Origin: Craterostigma plantagineum
Lineage: Eukaryota; Streptophyta; Magnoliopsida; Lamiales; Linderniaceae
NCBI GenBank assembly: GCA_027422505.1
Contig: JAPQWV010001564.1
Coordinates: forward strand, 17,773 to 81,772
Length of the DNA stretch: 64,000 nt
Reading direction: 5' to 3'
Below, piece by piece: positions 11,291 through 22,861 of this stretch. How positions within the stretch are numbered: position 1 is the first letter of the stretch; each line of letters begins with the position of its first letter. Made by a program: the position numbers and the translations under genes. The notes under the pieces were generated by a model that was given only the letters and a program-made list of their open reading frames with translations, had not been told where the DNA came from and ran no database searches.

Positions 11291-11512
11291 ACCCACCCTA
11301 TCAAAAGCCAAAGCCCAACGATGGAAAGCGATATACGTAAAGAACTTAGTTGGGCTATATTAATAGTCCAAATATAATTGGGCCGTAATGAAGCCCACAA
11401 TCTGTTCGAATTAACTATCTAGTGCGGAAATAAATGTAATGAAAATGCAGCTTGCAGTTCATACTACCTACGATCCATCATCACTCTCATCAAACAAGAC
11501 ATGGATCGCTAC

Positions 11513-11723
11513 CAGTGGCGGAGCCACACGAGGACCATTTGGGTCTCTAGACCCTACTTGGAATTTTCTTTATTAGTACTAAATTGGGACATTTTTGTAA
11601 GTTTGGAGTAAAATTGAACACAAATTACACTACAGGAATCCCAACGAAATTTTTTTAGAAATATAAGGTATGTGGTCCAATTATACTGGGTCCTACTAGG
11701 AAAGTTTTCTGCCTCCGCCACTA
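11513..11723. mobile_element. Small hAT-type MITE, 211 bp
   Basis: Ends CAGTGGCGGAG / CTCCGCCACTA form the inverted repeat. Flanks ATCGCTAC (11505-11512) and TTCGCTAC (11724-11731) agree at seven of eight positions, as expected for an ageing 8-bp target duplication. Confidence 0.75.
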
Positions 11724-11795
11724 TTCGCTACTGTGATAATAAATTAGGGTGGAGGGGCATATCCCATTAATACAAAGCAAACTCCAAACCTCAAC

Positions 11796-12992
11796 TCATA
11801 AAGCATACAAACTTGGACGGCTTTGCGACCTCGTCTCGAAATCTTTCAGCGAAATAAAGCTCGGGGTATATAACATTGCATCGACAAAGGTATCAACATC
11901 GTCGCGATCGGACATTTCGATGGTCAAGGCCTTCATCTTGTTAGAATAGCACAAGACGAGATAATCTTTCCACATCATTAACATATCGCCATCTCCAAAA
12001 GCTTTTAAAGCCATAAAGGGAATATTCGACACACCAACAAACCCACGGCCTTTCCTTATAACATATTCTTTGTTCCAAGATTTCTTCCTATCTCCGCTAT
12101 CATTCATTAGATATATGACGATCTCACTCCGATATCTTTGTTCCAAGATTTCTTCCTTCCTATCATTCATAAACAGACGATCCCTTAAAACTCCCATCTC
12201 CACTAGGCCATCTAATACTTCTACCATAGGACCTGGGAATTGGTTAGAGCCTCAGTTTCGAGATCGAAACGGACAATCCATGATAAGCCCTTGAAATCTC
12301 TGGCATGCCAATGGAGGTTCCCAGCCAAAGTATGTCCAAAGGAAGCACTGTTGTATCCTAACAACATCTCAGGCGGTGTAGTAATGCTTCTCCATGATTC
12401 TTCCCCAAGAGTGTAGACTTGCCAAACAGATTTTCGAACGCTCGATGTCATACCTGTATGGGGATCCATAACGCCGTCGTTCAAAATCCTTACAACCTTG
12501 TACCGATTACTAAGTATGCTCACGCCAAACCCACAAGTGGGTTCACCTCTTTCCATCCCATTTGGTTTCGGAAGCTTGATAAACTCACGAGTGTTTGGAT
12601 TGCAAATGTAGTAATCGTAATATGTATTTTCCAGTAAAAAAGCCATTAGCAGAACCGCAGATTTTAGCAAAAAAGATCTCAGAACCTTCGCCGCGCATTT
12701 CTATTTGCATTGCTCTTTTGTAGTGAAGATCGTGGAGTTCGATCTGGGGGGAATCCTCAAAATCGCAGAGTGTGAATACGATGGCGTCGATGGGAAAATC
12801 GATAGAATTGCGGATGAGCAATCCAGGGACCGAGTTGTGGAGATGCGATACGGCAAATTCTTGAGTTTCGAGAAGTTCAAGCCATGACTTGCACACGCAT
12901 TTGCAGGTGAACACGGATTTGATTGGGATTCTTGAGAGGATGTTGAGGATAATTTCTGATGGTAAAGTCAAGAAGATTTCTTCTTGATCCAT
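11796..12992 (-). CDS. F-box protein, FBA/kelch-associated type (two frame breaks)
   Basis: Likely the substrate-recognition subunit of an SCF ubiquitin ligase. The start at 12992 gives MDQEEIF followed by an F-box at about residues 8-50 (LPSEIILNILSRIPIKSVFTC and CVCKSWLELL). Downstream are the YICNPNTREFIKLPKP block and the later W-x-V/YTLGEESWRSI block of F-box-associated proteins. The reading frame changes near 12640, at an A6 run, and near 12235. Because the protein text continues smoothly across both points, single-base indels are the simplest explanation: either a recent pseudogene or assembly errors. Divergently arranged with the eIF2-beta gene. Substrate unknown. Confidence 0.85.
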
Positions 12993-13644
12993 GCTGCGGA
13001 TTCTTTGAGGATTTCGCCTTGCTTTTATATTCGCCTGCAGAGGATGAATCATTGCTCCATTTGAGAAGTTTCAAGCATGAGAAAATATAAGCAAACTTTT
13101 CGATGAAATCCCTCATGTCTAGTTTTTCTTTATTATTTATTTATAAAATACTAATAGTGCCCCGTGCTTTCTCTGTTGTACCCAGCCCAAATAAAGAATG
13201 TGGACGATTTACTTGGGCTGTACCAGGCCCAATTAAGAAAAATAATTTCTTCATTCAGAGACGTATATATAACTTTTAAGCAAAGCATTGCCCTGTACTG
13301 AGAGCCGCAAGCGAACGGAAAAAAGGCATCATCGAAGGTTCTCTAGGGCGAGGCTGGGTCGAGGTAATGTTTCCTTTCTACACCTGTTAATTCTTTTTTT
13401 TTTTGTAAATTTGATTTGTTAGGGTTTGTATATATTGCAGCTCGAGCGTTGTTTTGCGTTGATGTGAAATCTCGTCGTTCATATAGTATTTTTTTTCGTA
13501 TCGTGTTGCTCTTTTTAGTATCTCTCTATGATGAAGTTTATGCTCTGCCGTATAGCGTGCTATGCAAGCTTGAGCGAACGTTAGAGTTCTCTTATTTGTA
13601 TGATTAATTGTCATGTTTTTTTTATGCAGATCTGTCTGTTAATC
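12993..13644. promoter_or_regulatory. Bidirectional promoter region, F-box gene / eIF2-beta
   Basis: Between two divergent genes. Three site II motifs (TGGGCC/T) occur: 13184-13189 (minus), 13214-13219 (plus) and 13226-13231 (minus). Site II boxes are typical of plant translation and ribosomal-protein genes, which suits eIF2-beta. A likely 5'-UTR intron of eIF2-beta runs from GGTAATG near 13361 to the ATGCAG at about 13628. Confidence 0.6.
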
Positions 13645-16055
13645 ATGGCAGATGAAGAAAACCATAATGAGGTGCAGGAAGGAGTCAAGGATGACATCGG
13701 AGAGGTATTTAAGTAACGTTCTGGCTATTCTTGTCTTGTGTAATATGTTTTCAATAACCTTATGAGTCATTTGTTGTTTTATGTGATATTTTTTCGAATA
13801 TATAATACATTGTATACGAATGTCAAATATGAAGATAATGTCTTATAATGCCAACAATGAGACAGTATATTATTGCCTTTTCATTTGAGACCTCAAGCTA
13901 GTAATTTTTGGATTTGCTGTAAAATCCTTGCATCGCAGATAGCTACATTTGATCTCACAAAGAAGAAGAAAAAGAAGAAGCCTATTGCTCAAGATCTAGC
14001 TGAAGAAGAGTCAGTTGATTCTCTGGCCGAGAAAACAGAGAGCTTGTCAGGTACCTTGACATCTGTTTATATCATGATTTATTCTTGCTATTTCAGCTTC
14101 TTATCTATTACTGCAATGTTTGTTCAGTTACTGACGGTCTTGAAACTTCATTTGCGGGGCTGAAAAAGAAAAAGAAGAAACCGGTCTGTATCTTAATCTT
14201 TTTTGTTCAGTTGTGAGTAATACCTTAATACCTTTTTAATTTCTTTCGTACCCGTCTTTCCTTCCATTATAGAAAAACTGAACTTATCTAATGGATGGTC
14301 TTGCACTACAATTATTCAGGGACACAGTGACCTGAATGAAGAGAAGGAGAATGTAGCGGAAAATGCAGAAGGTAAGTTTGATGTATAATCATTGTACTTT
14401 TCCCGTTTCCTAAAGGCCTATTTTTGCAATTTGTTGATTTTTGAATCTGATGGTTATGTAATTATTTTTATTTCTAAGTGTAGATACAATTGAAGAAGAT
14501 GAAGGTGGCGAAGGAATTGTTCTGCAACAACAATATCCATGGGAAGGCACTGATCGGGATTATGAGTACGAGGAGGTGAGTGATTTCATCAGTTTAACTA
14601 TTTCTGCATTTGGAATGATTTTTTTGCTTATAATCATAAAGTCTGGCAGTACCAATTTGTATAATTTCTGAAGTATGCTGTGATTGTGATTGGTTTGTGT
14701 TCAAATATGATTTGCAAAGCAGCTTAGTGTGTTGAATAGGACGAACAATAGTGATGGATTTAGAGTTCTGATTTAAATTTGATGCGGCGTCGCTCATTGT
14801 TTGGTTACAGCTTCTTGGACGGGTGTTCAACATCCTTCGTGAGAATAATCCTGAACTTGCTGGAGATCGCCGCAGGACGGTCATGAGACCCCCTCAAGTT
14901 CTTCGTGAAGGAACAAAGAAAACTGTTTTGTTAATTTCATGGATCTCTGCAAAACGTAAGTTTATCTTTACATTGGATTATCTAAGTTGGTGAATTTTAT
15001 CTTCAGAAAGCCTTTGTTATATCCTATCATGGGATCGTCTGTTCATTTTTCGCAGTATGCATAGACAACCTGAGCATGTCATGACATTCTTGCTTGCTGA
15101 GATGGGAACAAGTGGATCTCTTGATGGACAACAGAGATTGGTGGTCAAGGGGAGATTTGCTCCCAAAAACTTCGAAGGAATTCTCAGACGCTATATCAGT
15201 ATGTTGATATTGCTTGCCCTCCAATCAGTGACTCATTGCATGATGATAGCAGTTCTTTAGCAAAGATATTATGGCACTTGATTATATGTGAGTGCAGCTA
15301 GATCTTACATATGTATTTATGGTTTTTTGGTTCAGATGAATATGTCATATGCAATGGCTGCAAAAGTCCTGATACTATCCTGTCCAAGGAGAACCGCCTC
15401 TTTTTCCTCAGATGCGAGAAGGTGATAACTCCACTTCTGTGTTTTCTTATGAAGAATCCAATTCATTCTTCTTTTGATTCAATACATTTCTTCAATCACT
15501 AGTTTTTTCACAGTTGGCCAGTGATGATCGAGTTTATTGCCTACATTGTCTGATTACTTTTCTTGAACAGACACAAATATACATCTGAGGCCTTGCTTGT
15601 GTTGCAGCACCTCTTTGAAACTTAAGTTTTCCTTTGTTTTACAAGAATGCAGAGCCATTCCTTTAGTCGAGATATAGACCATCCACTAGTTATATCTCAG
15701 TGATGCGATGCTTGTCTATACATCGGCCAGTGATGATCTAATATAATATTTGCCTACATTGTCTGATTACTTCTCGTGAACAGACACAGAGTAACATCTG
15801 AGGCCATGAAGATAAATTTTATTGGTTACTTCCCACCTCACCCCACCCCACCTCATCTAATTTACCCTCCTACCATTTCTTAGAGATGCTCTTTTCTTCA
15901 AATCTTTTACCTTTTCTTTCTTTTTTTTCTTTTTGGTTTTGATTCCTGACATTTATGAACTGCGTGTTTTGGTGTAGTGTGGTTCTGGGAGATCTGTAGC
16001 ACAGATCAAAGCTGGTTTCGTGGCAAGAGTTGGTCGCAGAAAAGCAGGAACATGA
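13645..16055 (+). CDS. Translation initiation factor eIF2 subunit beta
   Basis: Beta subunit of eIF2, which carries initiator Met-tRNA to the 40S ribosome. Exons: 13645-13704, 13939-14050, 14128-14183, 14320-14371, 14484-14575, 14811-14955, 15056-15198, 15336-15421, 15978-16055. Two lysine runs in the N-terminal half (near 13965 and 14165) match the K-boxes that bind eIF5 and eIF2B-epsilon. The central domain follows, then the zinc ribbon CNGCK...CEKCGS and the C-terminal [10 protein letters not shown]. Phases agree at every junction except one: in exon 6 a T4 run (14936-14939) needs one more T to restore the invariant [10 protein letters not shown]. Such a break in an essential single-function gene points to a sequence error. 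The fourth intron donor is CCG/GTCTGT, slightly unusual. Confidence 0.95.
15516..15806. repeat. Direct duplication inside the last eIF2-beta intron
   Basis: About 75 bp starting GGCCAGTGATGATC is present at 15516 and again at 15725. Both copies continue through TGCCTACATTGTCTGATTAC to ACATCTGAGGCC. It explains part of the length of the 556-bp intron. Confidence 0.8.
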
Positions 16056-16385
16056 TGATGGTTTAGTTAATTATATTATACAGGGTGTGACATCAACTGT
16101 TGATTTGTATGTTTGGTAATGACTAGACTTGTGTTTGCTTTACTCCTGATCTTGCAACCCATCCATTTGCTAGAAAATGACATCTCGTGAAAACTCATTT
16201 ACATAACATCCAATACAAAATGCTATATATACTTGAACAATATGTTACATCTAAGGCCAATTTCCTCGGGCTGGCTGGCTGGCTATACATCTCTATAATA
16301 CTACAAAAACAAGAAAATCAACAATGTATTCTTCTTCGCAAACGAAAGCCCCAAATTGATACCATACCTCTGTTTACCGCAGCTC

Positions 16386-18341
16386 TTAGTAGCGGATCAG
16401 ATTTCTCCACTTGTCCTTCAAATCAACCTACATGAGATAAATGAACCTTTCCGTAACGAAGACATGAAATTTCAACAAAAAAGAGGAATGAAACACAATG
16501 AGCACAATAATATAATTACATCAGTTCGATCTACAAATATGTCCTTGTTGTTGGTTAAAATGAGCTTCCACCTTCCTAATCCATACCTTCGAAAAGAAAT
16601 GAGAAAGAAAAAACTCACTAATAATCCTAATAAACACGAGCAAAAGCACAACCACGACGACTACGAATAACTTACTACGTACTTTTGCACTCCAGCTCGC
16701 AAAGTGTCTTCTTCTAAATTGCTCCATGCCTTACGTTTCCTCCTCCTATGAAAATCTTTAGCTTCGTACTTCTTAAGAGGAGAAACTCGTAACCCCCTTG
16801 GACTGGGCAAGTGAAGCCTTTGACCATCCTCTTCCTCATCAATTGAGTCATCCCACTGCAAAACAAAAAATAACATAAAGCACTGCACCAAAGCATGCAA
16901 ACAACGTATATGGTAACAACCACAAGATGCACGCAGTTGACACATTGTAACTGAAGCTATAATATGAAAGTAGAGACTAAATTGGCAAGAAACGCAAGAC
17001 TAAAACCTCATAAGTACGCGCAGAACCATTTCTTTCCATCAGACTTTGCTTAGAACGTGAAGCTTGATCAACTCCCCCATTATCCACAATGAACGTGTCA
17101 GCTTCAACATGAGCCTCTCCTACAGGTTCGTTATCCTTATCTTGCCTAGTCATTTCAGAGATGGCTTCCGCAACACGAAGCGCACTAGGCAGGGGATCCT
17201 TCACAACAGCTCTGAGTTCCAACGAACTGGACACAAGAGCCTCCATAACTTTATCAACTTCTTCCCTACCTGGTAAGTTGTAATGAACCTTCGATGGTAC
17301 ACCAGGCACTTCATCATCGTTTTCAGAAATTTTGAGCCCTCTCTGTCGTTTGAAACATGTGGATTCTCTCTTTGAGTTCTGCTCCTTCTGCACGTCTGTC
17401 AAGCAAGGCCAACCAAAGTCGCGCATAGATTTTTGAGAAGTACTTAAAACGGTCAAGTAAATGCTGAGATTCACTTGGAACGTCAAACAAGCGCCATGTA
17501 TATAGTTTAACGAAAAATTTGAGTTTGACAACAACACACACAACAACTTCACCAAAATACTACGGACCACGCTTCATTAACTAAACGACCATAAAAAGGC
17601 ACATGTACCTTTCCCATTGTTACCATTATCAGGATCTCTAACACCACAAACATCTTCAGTCCCTTCATTTTCTTCGAGTCGCTCATCATTACTCTTACTC
17701 ATTCCAAGAATCTCCTGCAAAACCCCATCATTCACTGCTCTCTCAGCCACCATTTCCAAAAAAGAAGGCCCCATTCTCGCCCTCTCTTCTTTAACATACA
17801 CTACAATTGCATCGTCTGCATCGATTTCCCGACTCTTCTCAACGACCCTCTCACAAACACTATCCTCCCAAACGGCAGCCTCGACATCGTCCTTCCAACA
17901 CAACAACTCCTCCGACAAAAGCCCTCCGTTTTCAGCAACCTCCTTCTCCATTCTTCCAATTCTATGCCTCCAAATCCTCTTCACAGCTTCGAAAAACTCA
18001 AACTTCCTAACAGACTCGTCCTCATTTCCGCTCAGCAAATGCTTCACAGTGCATTTCACCGCAACAGCACAGTAAGCGCGCTTCATGCTGTCCAAAACAT
18101 CTTCCCCAGCGCGAAACGCCACCTCCTCAAGGCGTTCGAGCAACGGCAGCGTGGTCTCCGACGACGAATTCCGCCTCGACGCTTCTAGCTCCAGCTTCCT
18201 CAGAAGCAGAAGCCGCTGGAGCTTCAGATCATCACCATTGATGGGAAATGCGGCGAGCAACGAATCCAGCGTGCGATCTTCCAAGGGTTGTGAGAGGAGG
18301 TATTCCAATATCCAATTGGAGATGTCAAGATCAATTTCCAT
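16386..18341 (-). CDS. TRF-like (TRFL) Myb/SANT telomere-repeat-binding protein
   Basis: A 467-residue protein with a single C-terminal telobox-type Myb domain. Minus-strand exons: 18341-17609, 17395-17007, 16855-16683, 16586-16520, 16427-16386; all phases agree. The Myb domain starts at RKRKAWSNLEEDTLRAGVQK, continues KYGLGRWKLIL over two introns, and ends with the telobox VDLKDKWRNL, which contacts TTTAGGG repeats in plant telomere proteins. The N-terminal third is alpha-helical and Leu/Glu-rich, as in TRFL relatives; the middle is an acidic, low-complexity spacer. Likely nuclear. Whether it binds telomeres or promoter telo-boxes cannot be told from sequence. Convergent with eIF2-beta. Confidence 0.88.
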
Positions 18342-19030
18342 AGGGCTTGCGATTGCCTCGAACCCTAATTTGAAATCGATCCGCGAAATGAAAAATTGAA
18401 TACTAAATAATTATAATGAAAAAAAAAAAAAATATCAGGGACACTATTGTATTGTATAGAAAATAGGTAGCAAAGCATAGCAGCAAATTGAAGGGGGCCG
18501 TCATGTGTTAGAATAGTGAGAGCTTAGGTAAATTCCAAAAATCAAAATATTTCCAAAGGCCCCACTCCCACGTGAAATGAAATCATCTCTAAATCAATTA
18601 TCATAGTTTCTAATGTAAGATGACATCGATTTATTTATATATTCCACAATCCATCAAAAAAAATGAAGAAAAGTCCCACTCAATTCTTCCTATCACGTCT
18701 TCTTCTTCCCTTCTCTTCTCACACGTCCCATCGACTCCTCTATTAGCCATCTCTCTCTGTCTACGTACTACTGTGTCACAATTTTTTTCTTTTTTCCATA
18801 CACATATTATCAAAGTGTAAATTATACAGTATTATTCCATCACGATGACCAACCTACCTTTCCAATAAATCACCACGCAATCTTTCTTACAAGATATGAT
18901 ACATGAACTAAATCGCTATAGCAACTCTCCAAAATCCGACAAGAACGAATCACTTCAGCTGTCTGCATATTTGCAGAGCTTCCAAGTCAACTTGTTCTTA
19001 TTCTGAGTCTTTGACAGACGGCAGCATCAA
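18342..19030. promoter_or_regulatory. Intergenic region between divergent TRFL and ALOG genes
   Basis: AT-rich spacer with an A-run near 18420 and pyrimidine-rich stretches near 18680-18800. It must hold both promoters. I see no further gene or clear element. Confidence 0.4.
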
Positions 19031-19561
19031 ATGGAACCGTCCGAACCGCCGGCGCCGGCCGCCGAGCCGCTACGAATCCAGAAACGCCGAGACTGGAACA
19101 CCTTCCAGCAGTACCTACGAAACCACAAGCCGCCGCTGACGCTGGGCCGATGCAGTGGGGCCCACGTGATAGAGTTCATGAAGTACCTTGATCAGTTCGG
19201 CAAGACGAAGGTTCACGGGCCGGGCTGCCCGGGGTACGGCCAGCCCAGCCCGCCGGCGCCGTGCGGCTGCCCGTTGAAGCAGGCGTGGGGCAGCTTGGAC
19301 GCCCTCGTCGGGCGGCTTAGGGCGGCGTACGAGGAGAACGGCGGCAAGCCTGAGTCGAACCCCTTTGGGAACAAGGCGGTGAGGATATATCTGAGGGAGG
19401 TTAGGGAGAGTCAAGCTAAGGCTAGAGGGATACCTTATGAGAAGAAGAAGAGGAAAAGGTCTTCTTCTTCTTCGGCGGCTTCCTCTTCGTCGGCGTCGGC
19501 GTCGGCTTCTGGCGGCGGCGGGGATGAAGCGGCTGCTGATGAAGGCGGTGATGGGTTGTAG
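19031..19561 (+). CDS. ALOG / LIGHT-DEPENDENT SHORT HYPOCOTYLS family protein
   Basis: An intact, intronless 176-residue nuclear regulator of organ boundaries and growth. The ALOG domain (DUF640) spans about residues 18-140: [19 protein letters not shown], then the zinc-ribbon insert ([19 protein letters not shown]), then [20 protein letters not shown] and [20 protein letters not shown]. The nuclear signal KKKRKR follows, then a Ser/Ala/Gly low-complexity tail. The domain binds DNA and derives from the N-terminal domain of tyrosine recombinases. The coding region is distinctly GC-rich compared with its flanks. Family members are often expressed at shoot and lateral-organ boundaries. Confidence 0.96.
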   Translation: MEPSEPPAPAAEPLRIQKRRDWNTFQQYLRNHKPPLTLGRCSGAHVIEFMKYLDQFGKTKVHGPGCPGYGQPSPPAPCGCPLKQAWGSLDALVGRLRAAYEENGGKPESNPFGNKAVRIYLREVRESQAKARGIPYEKKKRKRSSSSSAASSSSASASASGGGGDEAAADEGGDGL

Positions 19562-20463
19562 CCGTCCATGGCCCAGCCCATGGCTGCGATCTATCAAATG
19601 GAAGAATCAATCCATCGATTGCTGAGAAACGTAGTTCATGGTAATAGTATGGATTTATGTGATATATATGTGAATTTGTACGTATATAACGGTAATTACG
19701 AGAGAAGGGAAAGCAGTTATAATATGTGTAGGAGAAAATATCCTCTGGGTTTTAATGGGGGTCTCATTCATTTCCACATATATGTTTGTATGATGTTATT
19801 ACGAGAAGTTCATGCTACAAGAATCAGTTTCTTTATTGGATAATAATATTGTTGTTGGGCAATAACACCATCGAAGTTCATTAGAGCTGTCGTGTTTCTT
19901 TGAAGCTTGCGGGGAGTTGTACAATGAATGGATGAAGGGTGGTGGGTGGACACAAAGTCAATATGATTTATTGATACAAGTTATTGTTTTATTCTTCATA
20001 ACCAATGATACCATCGCACTACTATACTAGGGTCTTCTAACTAGGGAATATATTTAATTAATAATATTTGAGAAATAATTGCCATCCTCCTCCTTGTGGG
20101 TCCAACTTAAAGGTGATAATTTTTTTTAGGGTGAAGAAAGTCATACTTTAATCAAGGTCCACAAATCAAGTGACATGAGCATTTATGAAACCAGAAAAAA
20201 CAAATTATATTCCTCCACCGTGATTGCTCGTCGATGCTTGAGTTAATTATATTCTAAGGAGACGTAAAACTCTCCATACACAAAGAAAGCGACCAGCAGC
20301 CAACTCTCACGATTTTTCAGTAGTTTTCATTTTATCTAAAATTAAATATCCATCGCCCAATACTGTATAATATACATATGGTACCGTTACACACATAATA
20401 AATACTAAGTATACCCCACAAAAAAAACGAGGGTCAAGCAAAGCTCCTATTTTGAACAAGCAG
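19562..20463. other. Convergent intergenic region (ALOG / CIPK 3' ends)
   Basis: Contains the 3'-UTRs of both genes. It is AT-rich and I recognise no further gene, RNA gene or mobile element. Confidence 0.4.
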
Positions 20464-21852
20464 CTAAGGCTTTACGTTGTCCCATTCATCTTCCTCTTCT
20501 TGAAACTCTGTTTCGGGCTCGATTTCGGGCTCAGGTTCGGGCCTGGGCTCGTCTTGCCAAGCCCAAACAATGTCTTGAAGGCAAGGCCTCATACCTTCGT
20601 CGAACATCTGCTTATACTCAAAACTATCTCCGCTCTTCTTCTTCACTTCGACCAAATGATAGTCAGAGGCGAGCTCGAAAACCTCGGCGTCTATCGAAAG
20701 AGTCCCTTTTCTGCCCTCGTTCGCCCCTTCGAATAACAACATGCCCTTCTCCTTCTTGCTTATCTTCAGCCTCAGGCGCCTGGCAACTTCTTCGAGCTTC
20801 GATATTATGGCAGACGCAGGCTTCCAAGAAACGAACCTGTGCTCCTTCTTACAACATGGGCTGTCGCTGTCTTCGAACAGTTTCGAGAGATCGAATCCTT
20901 GAGACAAGGAGATAATGTCGAAGGCGTTCAAGTTCGAAGGAGTCGAGGATGATCCTTGTCTCTCTGTATCTGATGTAATACTACTGCTGCTGCTGCTGCT
21001 GCCATTTTCGGGCGTTGCTTTCGAATTCTCGCCAGCGCTCAATCCCTTTCTGTACCAAGGGCTTTCCTTGATTTTGGCGATCGTAATCCTAGTGCTCGGG
21101 TGGGGATCGAGCATTCTAAAGATGAGCCTTTTCGCATCAGCCTTAAACCAAGGGGGGAACTTGAGATCAGATTTCCCAATCTTCCTATACATCTCCATCA
21201 AATTAGGGTCGCTAAACGGAAGAAAACCAGCCAACAACGCGTAAAGAATCACCCCACAAGACCAAATATCAGCCTTATCTCCATCGTACCCTTTTCTGCT
21301 TATCACCTCGGGCGCGACGTAAGCAGGCGTTCCACACACGGTGTGGAGAAGCCCGTCCCTGTGCCTCGACCCAGAAAGCGCGCTCAAGCCAAAGTCCGAG
21401 ACTTTCAGGTTGTTGTTTTCGTCCAAGAGTATGTTCTCGGGCTTCAAGTCTCGGTGGTAAACTCCCCTGCTGTGGCAGAACTCGACTGCGTTTATCAGCT
21501 GATGGAAGTACTTGCGTGCGAATTCTTCCTTGAGTCTTCTGTTTGCCAACTTGTTGAAGAGCTCTCCTCCCTTGGCGTACTCCATGACGAAGTAGATCTT
21601 CGTCCTCGTCGCCATGACTTCGTAGAGGTTGATGATGAAAGGATGCCTTACGATTCGCATGATGGATATCTCCCTCTTGATTTGTTCTACTGCTCCTTCC
21701 TTGAAGACTTTCCCCTTTTCGATTACTTTTATGGCCACGCTCTGGCCTGTTTCGATGTTCCGAGCATGGTAGACTTTCGCAAACGTACCCTGACCTAACA
21801 ACCTACCTATTTGGTATCTGTTCATAAGTATGCTAGTATCTCTATCATCCAT
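20464..21852 (-). CDS. CBL-interacting protein kinase (CIPK/SnRK3), CIPK2/10/14-like clade
   Basis: Ser/Thr kinase activated by calcium-loaded CBL sensors, controlling ion transport and stress signalling at membranes. Intronless and intact, 462 residues. Kinase domain: glycine loop [13 protein letters not shown], catalytic lysine AIKVIEK, catalytic loop [15 protein letters not shown], activation loop ending [10 protein letters not shown]. The regulatory part has the NAF/FISL motif [19 protein letters not shown], which binds CBL, followed by the PPI region for PP2C phosphatases, then an unusual acidic Glu/Pro tail of about 25 residues. An upstream ATG at 21873 would add seven residues; I chose 21852 because clade members begin with a similarly short leader before the kinase domain. 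The absence of introns fits one of the two main CIPK groups. Confidence 0.95.
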   Translation of the reverse strand: MDDRDTSILMNRYQIGRLLGQGTFAKVYHARNIETGQSVAIKVIEKGKVFKEGAVEQIKREISIMRIVRHPFIINLYEVMATRTKIYFVMEYAKGGELFNKLANRRLKEEFARKYFHQLINAVEFCHSRGVYHRDLKPENILLDENNNLKVSDFGLSALSGSRHRDGLLHTVCGTPAYVAPEVISRKGYDGDKADIWSCGVILYALLAGFLPFSDPNLMEMYRKIGKSDLKFPPWFKADAKRLIFRMLDPHPSTRITIAKIKESPWYRKGLSAGENSKATPENGSSSSSSSITSDTERQGSSSTPSNLNAFDIISLSQGFDLSKLFEDSDSPCCKKEHRFVSWKPASAIISKLEEVARRLRLKISKKEKGMLLFEGANEGRKGTLSIDAEVFELASDYHLVEVKKKSGDSFEYKQMFDEGMRPCLQDIVWAWQDEPRPEPEPEIEPETEFQEEEDEWDNVKP

Positions 21853-22861
21853 CCTTGAGTTTCGGAAAAACATCTCTAAAGTGTTGTCTTTAGGCAGAAA
21901 AGAACAGTCTGCTTTTGAAGCTTTTTTTTGGGCTCAGCTATGGCCATACAAAGCAAGGCTCGTCCTTACCTTATTTATGAGCCACTCGCATACAGAAAAA
22001 GGAACAAAGAAAACAAACTTGCTTAAGATCGAAACAGCACAAGGAAGCTATCAAAAACGGTAAAATCTCTTCACAACCAAAAAAGGAAAAACAAAAACCC
22101 TACACAATGATATTTCCAAAAACAAACGCGCACGTATGTCAAACCCTCACAGAGGTATAAAGCTACTGTACAGCACAAGGAAGACAGTGATCAAAACCCC
22201 AGAAAGAAACTCGATTCAAGGTATAACGTTAAAGAGGGATAATATATAGCATGCGGCGCTATAAGCATGTCCTAACGGCAGATTAACGAAGAACTGTAAT
22301 TTAGTTACCTTTCCTGCGATTTTAGACTCGGCAGCGTAGAAGAAGAATGGAGATTGTCGGCGTTTGAGGATTCAGCGATGATGATGAATCATGGTGGAAG
22401 CATTAATAAGAAAACAGAGGTGGCGCTCAGCTATGGCTGCCGAGCGTGGGTCCCACATGCCACGATTTAGAAAGATAATTTAATTTTTTTATTACTTGAT
22501 TCTGAAGTAAAAAACGTGAACTACGTGAGAATACGCCAAATCGCAGGTATACATACGGCGCTACGTAATCCAAAGTCCAAACGACACCGTGTTACTCTCC
22601 TTATTCACATTTATTTAGAAAAAAGGGGTATTTAATTAATTAGATAGTTAATAATCGATCATCTCAACTTGATTCTAATCAAGACTAACCAATATGAATA
22701 TATAATCATACTACTATGAGATACACTTCTTTATCACAATAAGCAAAGACTTGGAATTAACTTAAAAAAATCGAAATACAGAATACTCTGGGGACAGATA
22801 TGCGTGTTCTTACACCAACTGAATATTCATCAAGTGAGTTAAAAAGAGATACTTCTTTCTT
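21853..22861. promoter_or_regulatory. CIPK upstream region and 3' flank of the LRR gene
   Basis: About 1 kb without a coding frame of note. It should contain the CIPK promoter and 5'-UTR, possibly with a leader intron, and the 3'-UTR of the ubiquitin-like/LRR gene ending at 22862. Confidence 0.4.

Noticed and set aside
17617..18075. Plus-strand Ser-rich open frame
   Set aside because: Complement of the first TRFL exon, whose minus-strand protein splices exactly into a Myb protein.
19115..19597. Minus-strand Arg-rich open frame over the ALOG gene
   Set aside because: GC-rich antisense artefact; the plus-strand ALOG protein is fully conserved.
21100..21798. Plus-strand 232-residue open frame over the CIPK gene
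   Set aside because: Mirror of the kinase coding strand; no domain.
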